Part shown: piece after piece, positions 39,896 through 48,900 of the stretch
Numbering within the stretch: position 1 is the stretch's first letter
Layout: every line of letters starts with the position of its first letter
Assembly: GCF_027922365.1 (NCBI RefSeq)
Contig: NZ_BSFN01000001.1
Location: 75,671 to 139,670, forward strand
Direction of reading: 5' to 3'
DNA: 64,000 bases
DNA from: Pseudomonas turukhanskensis
Lineage (GTDB): Bacteria; Pseudomonadota; Gammaproteobacteria; Pseudomonadales; Pseudomonadaceae
Notes under the pieces: generated by a model
Database searches by the model: none
Seen by the model: the letters and a program-made list of their open reading frames with translations, nothing else
Told to the model about the DNA's origin: nothing
Program-made: the position numbers and the translations under genes

Positions 39896-40615
39896 ATGCG
39901 TCTCTCCCGCTTTTTTATCGATGCCCCTCTTTCGCTCGGTCAGCATGAGCTGCCGGAAACCCAGGCGCACTACATCGGCCGCGTGCTACGCCATGCCGTA
40001 GGGGATGCCGTGCAGCTGTTCGACGGCAGCGGCCAGGAGTTCCTTGGTGAGCTGATCGAGGTAGGCAAGAAAAACGTACGGGTGGAACTGCGCGAAGAAG
40101 TTGCCGGCCAGGCGCTGTCCCCCCTGCACATCCACCTGGGTCAGGGGCTGTCGCGCGGTGAGCGGATGGACTGGGCTATCCAGAAGGCTACCGAACTGGG
40201 CGCCAATGAAATTACCCCGATCGTCAGCGAGCGCTGCGAGGTACGGTTGAAAGGCGAACGCGAGGACAAGCGCCTGGAACATTGGCGTCAGGTGGCGATC
40301 AGCGCCTGCGAGCAATGCGGGCGCTCAGTGTTGCCGCTGATTCACCCGCCGCTGCTGCTGGCGCAATGGCTGGAGCATTGCCAGGCAGAGCTGAAGTTAG
40401 TGTTGCACCCGGTGGCCGAGCCGTTGACCAGCCATGCCAAGCCGCAGTCGCTGGCGTTTTTGATCGGGCCAGAGGGCGGGCTGAGCGATGCAGAAGTGGC
40501 GCAGGCGCAGGGCAAGGGTTTTCACGCCGCGCGGCTGGGGCCGAGGGTGCTTAGAACGGAGACAGCTCCGGTGGTGGCCTTGAGTGTCGCGCAGCAGTTG
40601 TGGGGGGATTTCTAG
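39896..40615 (+). CDS. rsmE: 16S rRNA (uracil-1498-N3)-methyltransferase
   Basis: A 239-residue SPOUT methyltransferase. An N-terminal PUA-like region (AHYIGRVLRHAVGDAVQLFDGSG) is followed by the SPOUT domain with RGERMDWAIQKATELGANEITPIVSERCEV. The knotted SAM site is FLIGPEGGLSDAE and LGPRVLRTETAPVVAL. It methylates U1498 of 16S rRNA in the small subunit. It stands apart from its neighbours. Confidence 0.96.
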   Translation: MRLSRFFIDAPLSLGQHELPETQAHYIGRVLRHAVGDAVQLFDGSGQEFLGELIEVGKKNVRVELREEVAGQALSPLHIHLGQGLSRGERMDWAIQKATELGANEITPIVSERCEVRLKGEREDKRLEHWRQVAISACEQCGRSVLPLIHPPLLLAQWLEHCQAELKLVLHPVAEPLTSHAKPQSLAFLIGPEGGLSDAEVAQAQGKGFHAARLGPRVLRTETAPVVALSVAQQLWGDF

Positions 40616-40643
40616 GTTTCAGGTACGGACGAGTTTGCGCCGG

Positions 40644-40740
40644 CCCTCACCCCTAGCCCCTCTCCCGGAGGGAGAGGGGAATCGTGCGGTGAACTCGGTC
40701 AGCTCCCCTCGCCCGCCTGCGGGAGAGGGGTTGGGGGTGA
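40644..40740. repeat. Inverted repeat of CCCTCTCCC type after rsmE
   Basis: CCCTCACCCCTAGCCCCTCT (from 40644) is complementary, with mismatches, to GGGAGAGGGGTTGGGGGTGA (ending 40740), and CCCTCTCCC itself pairs locally with GGGAGAGGGG. Palindromes of this composition are dispersed in many proteobacterial genomes. It lies between convergent genes. Confidence 0.75.
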
Positions 40741-40761
40741 AGCCGCAGCGAACGCGGTCTA

Positions 40762-41292
40762 TCAGGAGTCCTTCAGCAAGTCCGCCAGGTCATCGGCGTG
40801 CTCTTCTTCCTGCGCGAGAATCTCCTCAAACAGGCGGCGTGTAGTCGGGTCGTCATTGCCCAGGTAAGTGATGATTTCGCGGTAGCTATCAATAGCAATA
40901 CGCTCAGCTACCAAGTCCTCGGTAATCATCTCTTTTAGCGTATTGCCCGCCACGTATTCGGCGTGGGAGCGCTCGGTCAAACCGCGCGGGTCGAAATCCG
41001 GCTCGCCGCCCAATTGCATGATGCGCTCAGCCAGCAGATCCGAATGGGCCAGCTCTTGCTGGGCATGCTCCAGAAATTCGGCTGCCGCCACGCTGGCTTT
41101 CAGGCCGGTGGCCATAAAGTAGTGGCGCTTGTAACGCAGGTAGCAGACCAGCTCGGTGGCCAGCGACGCGTTGAGCAATTTCAGAACTTCTTCACGATCA
41201 GCCGAGTACCCCTCGGTGATCGCGCCTTCCTCGATATGCTGGCGCGCGCGTTGGCGCAGCGTGGCGACATCAGTCAGTTGTGCAGCGGTCAT
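40762..41292 (-). CDS. Bacterioferritin-like ferritin-domain protein
   Basis: A 176-residue cytoplasmic protein from the ATG at 41292 (GGAG seven bases upstream; another ATG lies two codons earlier but too close to it). Iron-ligand patterns are LNASLATELVCYLRYKRHY, EFLEHAQQELAHSDLLAERI, ITEDLVAERIAIDSYREII and EEILAQEEEHADDLADLL. These give the four-helix diiron site of ferritin-like proteins. It would store or detoxify iron. It follows chpC by about 180 bp on the same strand but is probably a separate unit. Confidence 0.87.
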   Translation of the reverse strand: MTAAQLTDVATLRQRARQHIEEGAITEGYSADREEVLKLLNASLATELVCYLRYKRHYFMATGLKASVAAAEFLEHAQQELAHSDLLAERIMQLGGEPDFDPRGLTERSHAEYVAGNTLKEMITEDLVAERIAIDSYREIITYLGNDDPTTRRLFEEILAQEEEHADDLADLLKDS

Positions 41293-41470
41293 ATTCATTC
41301 TCCATCAGCTATTCGGTCAGTAGCGCGGGCTCTGGCGGCACGCGTCTGGGTGTACTGAGTTGTGAGTAGTGGGTGGAGGAAAAGTTTGATGTTTCGCGCG
41401 CTCTGTTCCGGGCCTGGAAACGCAGCGGGCGCCACATAGGCGCCCGCTGAAAGATGCGAAAAACGAAGGG

Positions 41471-41947
41471 TCAGATCAATCCTGCGTCCGCTAGCATCTG
41501 CTCCAGCGCCAACAAGTCGGGAATTTTGGCAACCGCTTCACCAAAGCTCACCGCATCCAGCTCCAGCGGCGAAAGTGGCACGTCGGCACGGGCGAGATCG
41601 GTGCCGACCTTGAGCGAACGCGGAATACCCTGCACCAGCAGCGCAAGAAACTTCACGTTAGGACGGCCGCCCAGGGCGTTGATCACCGCCACACGGGCAC
41701 CCGGGCGAATCTGTGGCTGGCCATCGGATGCTGCTTCGAACGACAACAGCGGCAGGCTCAGGTCACGCCAGGCCATTTGCCCGAGAAACCAGGCCGGCAT
41801 GCCCGGCGTCACCTGTGGCGCCCGGTAGGGAATCAACTCAGCCACCGCCACGTTGGGCAGCAGCAAGGTACGGTCGGCCAACGGCACCAGCAGGCCGGTG
41901 ATGCTGGTCGCGGTGGCAGTGTTGGTGGTGGTAACGGCTTGGCTCAT
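41471..41947 (-). CDS. chpC: ChpC, CheW-like adaptor of the Pil-Chp system
   Basis: The start at 41947 gives 158 residues. The CheW-like domain fills the chain, with LLVPLADRTLLLPNVAVAELIPYR at the front and RVAVINALGG in the middle. It is a second adaptor beside PilI and may link ChpA to another input, as proposed for P. aeruginosa. It lies 20 bp after chpB. The chpD and chpE genes that follow in P. aeruginosa are absent. Confidence 0.92.
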   Translation of the reverse strand: MSQAVTTTNTATATSITGLLVPLADRTLLLPNVAVAELIPYRAPQVTPGMPAWFLGQMAWRDLSLPLLSFEAASDGQPQIRPGARVAVINALGGRPNVKFLALLVQGIPRSLKVGTDLARADVPLSPLELDAVSFGEAVAKIPDLLALEQMLADAGLI

Positions 41948-41967
41948 GGGAAATCCTGTTTGCGCCC

Positions 41968-42987
41968 TCAGGCGCACTGTGCCGCTAAATGGTTGACCAG
42001 CGTTTCCGCCAGTTCGCGCGGGTCGCCGCTGTAGGCGCTGTAGCCGCCTTCGCGCAGGCTGTCGGGCATGCTTGCACAGGCGCAGCTGTCGGCGCGCTGG
42101 GTCCAGATTGCGCCGCCCTGGCGTTTTACATAGGCCGCGGCTGCACTGCCGTCGCTGCCCATGCCGCTGAACGCAATCACGCCGCCCAGGGCACCGAAAT
42201 GCTGGGCCAGGTTAAGCATCATCTGGTCGATGGACGGGCTGTAGGGTTCCGGCCAGCCACGGTCGGCAATCTGCATGGCGCCGTCTTCGGCAAAACCCAG
42301 TTCATGCTGAATCGGCGCCACCACCACTTCACCGCAACGCACCGCATCACCGTGGCGTGCCGGGTTCACGTGCCATTGGCTGTGGCGACCAACCGCTTGT
42401 GGCAGGGTCGCTTCAAAACTGGCGTCGATATGCTGGGCGTAGATAAAACCGATGGGCAAACCGCCGGGCAGCGCATCGAGAAACGCTTTGACGGCCGCCG
42501 GGCCACCGAGCGATGCCGCCAACAGCCACACCTGCCGAGCCGGTGCACCGGCTGCCAGCGGCGTGTTGGCCAGGGCTTGCGGCAAATCGAGGCGCGCCGG
42601 ACGCTGGGCTTCATCGAACAAGGCTTGCAGGCTGGGGCCGACCGCTTGAGTGGGGTCGCCCACCAGGCGCTTGAGCTTGCCGACCAGCCGCCGCTCCCAG
42701 CGCGGGTAGTTTTCCGAATGGCGCTCCGGTGCATGGCCTTCGCCAAACAGCACGGGCACCTCGGCCTGCTCCAGCAAGGTATCAACCAGCGGGGAGTCTT
42801 CCGACTGCGCCAGGTCCACCAGCCAAAGATCCGCTTCAACAGCGGCCAGTGCTTCGTCGTCGAGCCGCGCCGGGTCGCTGTTGAGCACCACGTTGTAGCC
42901 ACTGCCGGTGAGCGCCTGCTGCAACACATGACGTTGCAGCGAGGTGTCGGCCAGCACCGCAATGCGGGCAGTTACTTTATCGGTCAT
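41968..42987 (-). CDS. chpB: ChpB, CheB-like protein-glutamate methylesterase
   Basis: A 339-residue protein. The N-terminal 120 residues (IAVLADTSLQRHVLQQAL) are receiver-like but lack a clear phosphoacceptor set. The CheB esterase domain follows with LLAASLGGPAAVKAFLDALP (Ser), YAQHIDASFEATLPQ (His) and IAFSGMGSDGSAAAAYV (Asp). It should remove methyl groups from PilJ, opposing PilK. Its start overlaps the chpA stop by 4 bp, which indicates translational coupling. Confidence 0.93.
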   Translation of the reverse strand: MTDKVTARIAVLADTSLQRHVLQQALTGSGYNVVLNSDPARLDDEALAAVEADLWLVDLAQSEDSPLVDTLLEQAEVPVLFGEGHAPERHSENYPRWERRLVGKLKRLVGDPTQAVGPSLQALFDEAQRPARLDLPQALANTPLAAGAPARQVWLLAASLGGPAAVKAFLDALPGGLPIGFIYAQHIDASFEATLPQAVGRHSQWHVNPARHGDAVRCGEVVVAPIQHELGFAEDGAMQIADRGWPEPYSPSIDQMMLNLAQHFGALGGVIAFSGMGSDGSAAAAYVKRQGGAIWTQRADSCACASMPDSLREGGYSAYSGDPRELAETLVNHLAAQCA

Positions 42988-45900
42988 ATCCGTTTAACCG
43001 GGTGTTCGGCCACCAGTTTGGCGATGGTTTCCAACAGCAGCGACTCTTGATACGGCTTGCCGAGGTAATCGTTGACCCCGATGTTCATCGCCCGCTCGCG
43101 GTGTTTTTCACCGGTACGCGAAGTGATCATGATGATCGGCAAATCCTTGAGGTTTTCGTCGTGGCGCACCAGGTTTGCCACTTCGAAACCGTCCATGCGC
43201 GGCATCTCGATGTCCAGCAGCATGATGTCGGGCTTGTGTTCTTGCAGCAGCGAGATGGCGTCCACACCGTCTTTGGCGGTCAGCACGTTCATGCCATTAC
43301 GTTCCAGCAGGCGGCTGGTGACCTTACGTACCGTTACCGAATCGTCGACCACCATCACCAGCGTCGGACGCTCCACTTCCAGCTCGGCCGGCAACGCCGT
43401 GCGGCTGACCGTGCGGGTCTGCATCTGGTTAAGCAGGTGCGCGTGACGCACACGAATGGTCGCCAGCAGGTCGAGAATCACCACCACGCGACCGTCACCC
43501 AGGATGGTCGCACCGGAAATTCCGTGAACGCCGGCAAACTGCGGGCCGAGGCTCTTCACCACGATCTCGCGCGAACCGGCCAGGGAGTCCACCTGCACCG
43601 CCACAGCGTGATCGCTGGAACGCACCAGAATCACCGGCAACGGCAGGCTCTGGCCCACCAGCTTGGGTTGCTGACCGTTGTTCAACAGGTCACCCAGGTA
43701 ACGCAGCTCGTAGGCTTGCCCGGCGTATTCGAAACGCGGCGCATCTGGCGCGTAATAGGCTTCGAGCTCGTAGGGCGAAACCCGCACGATACCTTCGATG
43801 GTGTTCAACGGAATGGCGTACAGGTCTTCACCGGACAGCACCATCAACGCGCGGTTAACCGACACGGTGAATGGCAGGCGGATACGGAAGGTGGTGCCCT
43901 CGCCCGGTGTCGACTCGATGCTCATGGAGCCACCGAGTTGTTTTACCTCCGAGTGCACCACGTCCATGCCCACGCCACGGCCGGAGATCTGCGTAACCTT
44001 CTCGGCGGTGGAGAAACCGGCTTCCAGAATAAATTGCAGCACTTCGTAGTCGGTCAGGTCCGAGGCGCTATCCATCATGCCGCGCTCGATGGCCTTGCGG
44101 CGCACCGCTTCGAGCTTGATACCGCCACCGTCATCGGCCAGGGTCAGGACGATATCGCCGCCCTCACGGCCCAGGCTCAGGCGGATGGTGCCTTGCTCGC
44201 TCTTGCCGGCGGCCCGACGCACTTCGCCTGGCTCAATACCGTGGTCCACGGCGTTACGCAGCATATGCTCCAACGGCGCGACGATACGTTCCAGAACGGT
44301 ACGGTCCATCTCACCATCGGCGTTGCCGACAATAAAGTCGACCTGCTTGCCCAACTCGCTCGCCACCTGCCGCACGATTCGGCGCAAACGTGGCACCAGG
44401 CGGTCGAACGGCACCATGCGCGTACGCATCAACCCTTCTTGCAGTTCGGTGTTGACCCGCGCCTGTTGCAGCAACAGGGTTTCGGCATCGCGGTTACGCG
44501 CGGCCAGGGTTTCTTTCAATTCCAGCAAGTCGGAGGCCGACTCGAACAGCGCACGCGAGAGCTGCTGCAGTTGCGAGTGACGGTCCATTTCCAGCGGGTC
44601 GAAATCTTCGTAACCCACGCGCTCAGCTTCAGCCTGGAAGCGGCTGATGATCTGCGACTGGGTTTCGATATCGAGGCGGCGCAACTGGTCACGCACCCGG
44701 TCGATGGTGGCTTCCATCTCGCCGAGGGTGAAGCCGAAGTCGCTCACCTGCTGCTCGACACGACCACGGAAAATCGAGGTTTCACCGGCCAGGTTCACTA
44801 GGCCTTCCAACAATTCGGCCGGTACTTTTACCAACTCTTGCGGCGCGCGGCGGGCGGCGGCGTCCAACGCAGCCTCCTGGGCACGACGCACGAAGGGCAA
44901 GACCTTGGCGGCTGCCGGGGCGTTGGAAAACTCGCTGGCGGCCACAATCGGGTTGGCCAGCGTGTGCACGGCCGGCAGCTTGCTTGGCGGCGGCACTTCG
45001 GCCTCTGGCGTCTCGTGGCTGGCTTGGGCCAGTTCAGCGGCCAGGTTGTCGTTCACCCGCTGGCGCAGCTGGTCGAGCTCGCCTTGCAGCGCTTCGAAAC
45101 CGGACTGCACATCAAGGAACAGGCTTTCCGGCCAAGGCGCACCTTGTTGCTGTGCCTCGGTCAGGTGCTGCTCAAGGTTGTGGGTCAGATCGCCGAGGTT
45201 CTTCTGCCCGGCCAGACGTGCACCGCCCTTGAGGGTGTGCAAAATGCGCAGCATGTCGTCGACGGCGTCGCCGTCATCGCGCTTTTCTTCCCAACGGCCG
45301 ATGGCGCTTTCCATGCTTTCCAGCAGGTCGTCGGCCTCTTCCAGGAAGATATCCAGAATGTCGTCGTCTTCCGCATCCTCGGCGGTAGCCTCTTCGCTGG
45401 CGGCAACCAGGTGCACGCTCGACGGCATGCTCAGTTGCTCGTCGGGGTTGGCGCGAAAACGCTTGATGGTGTCGATCAGGTCTTCGCCGCTGGGCACGTG
45501 ACGTTTATCACGCACAGCTTCGAGCATGACCGCCAGGCGGTCATGGCAGCTTTGCAGCAGACCAAAGAGGCCAGGGCTGGCACGCAGGCGGCCATCGCCA
45601 AGACCTTCGTAAAGGAATTCCAGCTCGTGGGCCAAGTCGCCGATTTCGCGGATCTCGGCCATGCGTGCACCACCCTTGAGGGTGTGCAGATCACGTTGCA
45701 GGGATTCCAGTTCGAGGCTGTTATCGAGGTCGTCTTTCCAACGCTGCAGGGCGGCGCTGGAACTGTCGATGATGTCGAAACCTTCTTCCAGGAAGATTTC
45801 CACCAGCTCCGGATCACGGTCGTCATCGAACGCGGTCGGGGCCGGCGCTTCATACGCCACGGGCTCGGGGGCGGTGAATTCAACCGGCTCAACCTCAGGC

Positions 45901-48900
45901 TCTGGCAGGGCTTCAAACTCGGGCTCGACTGGCAGTAGCGGCTCGGCACTCAGCTCCGCGCTCAGGTCGCCATCCAGGTCGCTCAGTTCGATGCTTTCAG
46001 CTTCCGGCACAGCCTCTTCGATAGCGGTCTCAGCGAATTCCAGCTCCGGCAATGCCGCGTCGAGTTCCAGCGCTTCGGCTTCGGGCAAGGCGTTATGCAG
46101 TTCTTCGGCGCTAAGCTCAGGGGTGGCAACTACGTCTTCAAAGCTGATCTCTTGCGGGTCCAGCTGGTCTTCGATTAGCTCAACCAGTGGCAGTGCTTCC
46201 AGCTCGTCTTCGGCGGCAAGCAGCTCGGCTTCCGGACTTGGCACTTCGCCGGGCAGCTCAAGCTCGACGGGTTCCAGCGGTTCCTCGAAGTCCTCGAGAA
46301 TCACCGCGGCAGCCGACAGGCTTTGCCCACCGCCCTGGCGGAAACTGCGAATGTCTTGGATCAGGTCGGCCGGGTCGTGCAACGGCTGGTTGGCCTGCAA
46401 CTGATCCAGCAGTACGGCCAGTTTGTCGTGGCTGCGTTGCAGCAGCCCGGCCAATACCGGCGAGTAGCTGTAGCGGCGGTCCACCAGGCCTTCATAAAGG
46501 GTTTCCAGCTCGTGGGCCAAATCGCCGATTGGGCGAATGGCAGCCATGCGGGCGCCGCCTTTGAGCGTGTGCAGGTCACGCAGCAACGAGGACAAGGCCA
46601 GATGGTTATCCGGCTCACCCAGCCAGCGATCCAGCGCCTGGCCCGAGCTTTCGAGAATATCCACCGCTTCTTCGAGGAAGATTTCCACCATCTCGGCATC
46701 GAGCGGATCGGCGTTGGCTACTGGGGCAGGCGCTGGCGTTGGCTCAGGGGCTACGGCGATCGGCTCCAATGCCGGCTCGATGGCGGCAAGGTCTTCTACC
46801 GAGGGCGAAAAATCTTCTGCCGGCAGCTCTTCCACCGCAGGCAGCTCTTCCACGTTCGGCAGGGCATCGAAGTCCGACAGGTCGTACTCGTGCTCAGGCG
46901 CGTCTACAGCCGGCTGGTTGTCCCACTCAGCCATTTCCAACTCAGCCGTGGCAGCGTCCAGCTCGACAATATTCAGCCCAGCTTCGCCGCCGGGGCTCAG
47001 CAAGGCCAGGGTTTGCGGGTCCAGGGCTTCGCCCAGCAGTTGGCGCAGGGCTTCGACGCGTTGCGGTTCAGCGGTCACCTGCAAGCCGGCGGCGACCTGA
47101 TCCATCATGCTGATCAAGGCTTCGTGGGCGGCTTCGGCTTCGCTGAAGAAGCGTTCGCTAACCGCCAGGCTGCCTTCTTCGACGGCGCCGTAGAGGTCCA
47201 GCAGGGCCTCGCACAGTTCATCGATCTGCGGCAGTTCAGCCATCTCGGCGCCACGACCCAGCGTCGTCAGTTCATCCAGCAAAGCGGAAAGTTCCTGGCG
47301 CTCGGACGGATGCTCGCGCCATTTGCGCAGCAGGTCTTCGGCGTCCAGCAGGATATCCATGCCTTCGGACAGAAAGATGCCGATCAGTTGCGGGTCGCGC
47401 TGGTCGCTGCCGTGCAGGTCCTGACGGGCCGCCTGCGCAGAGTCCAGACGCTCCTGATGAAGCTTGTTCACGCGCTCGAGGAACTCGGCCGCGCCTTCAA
47501 TCGGTGCCAGCGGGCTGGTTTCCAGTTGCTCCAGACCACGACGGAACAGTTGCTCGGCGGTATGCAGCAACTCCGCCTCGGCCAGGTCCATTGGAATCAG
47601 GTTGGTCTTGAATTCTTTCGCCAGTTTTTCCAGCGGCGTGGCAATTTCGGCAATCGGCAAAATGCCGGCCATATGCGCGCTGCCCTTGAGGGTGTGCAGG
47701 GCACGCTGCAGGTTATCGGTGATTTCCTGCGGCAGCTCCTGAGCGCAATCGGCGAGAAAACCCACCAGGGTGTCGAGGTGGGTTTCCGCTTCGTTGCGGA
47801 AAATCTCGATCAGTTGCGGGTCCAGCGCTTCGATGTCGGTAGCCGCAACAGCCGCTTTCGCAACTGCACTTTCAGCGCCCACGGCGTCGGCTGCCTGCTC
47901 GGTCACCGGGGCTTCAGGTTTTGGGCTGCGCTGACCTCGGGCCAAAGCATGGGCGGTGGCGGCCAGCGCATCCACATCGTCACGCTGACGCTGCGCCTTG
48001 GCGGCGAACTCATCGACCAGTGCCGGCATCAAGGCCACCACATCGGTGATCACTTGCTGCACGTCGTCATCGGGCTGAATGCTGCGATCCAGCACGCGGT
48101 TAAGCAGGTTTTCAATGGCCCAGCCCAGCTCACCAATAATCAGCGCACGGACCATGCGACCACTGCCTTTGAGGGTGTGGAACGCGCGGCGCACTTCGGC
48201 GAGGGCGGTTTTGTCGTCGGTATTGGCGCGCCATTGCGGCAGGTACTCGGCGATGGTTTCCAGCACTTCACCGACTTCTTCGATAAAGACTTCCAGCAGG
48301 TCTTCGTCGATCGGCTCTTCGCCTTCGGGCGGCGGCAACAGGCTTGGCGGTACATCCTGGGCAGGCGGGTTGATGGCCTGCACCGGGGTGGCCATGACAT
48401 CGGCCATGGACAAGGTTTTTTCCACCGGCGCCGCGGGCGCCTGCGCAGGCTCGGCCTGCGGTAGGTCGACTTCCGGCAGCTCCAGCTCGGCGAGCTCGGC
48501 TTCGTTCCAGTCGGCGGGATTGTCGCTCGGATCTTCAAGCGTCAGCTCTTGCAGACCGGCGTCGTCCAGGCTGAATGCCTCAAGCTCGGGTACTTCCAGT
48601 TGCTGGTCACGCAGCTCAAGGCTGTTGTCCGCGCTCCACTCCAGCGCAGGCTCTTCCAGCGTCAGCGGTTCGTCGTCCAGGCTCAGACTCGGCAGCTCGC
48701 TGAGGTCTTGAACCTCGTCGAACGCGCTCAACTCGACCACTTCGCCCGGCGCGGCCGGCAGGTCTTCAAGGGTCCAGCTGTCTTCCAGGCTCAGCAATGG
48801 CTCGGGCTCTGCGCTTTGCAGCTCACCAAATTCCAGGCTCAGTTCGGACACTTCTGCCGGCGCCGAGGCTTCGGTTTCAACAGGCAAATTGTCCAGCGAG

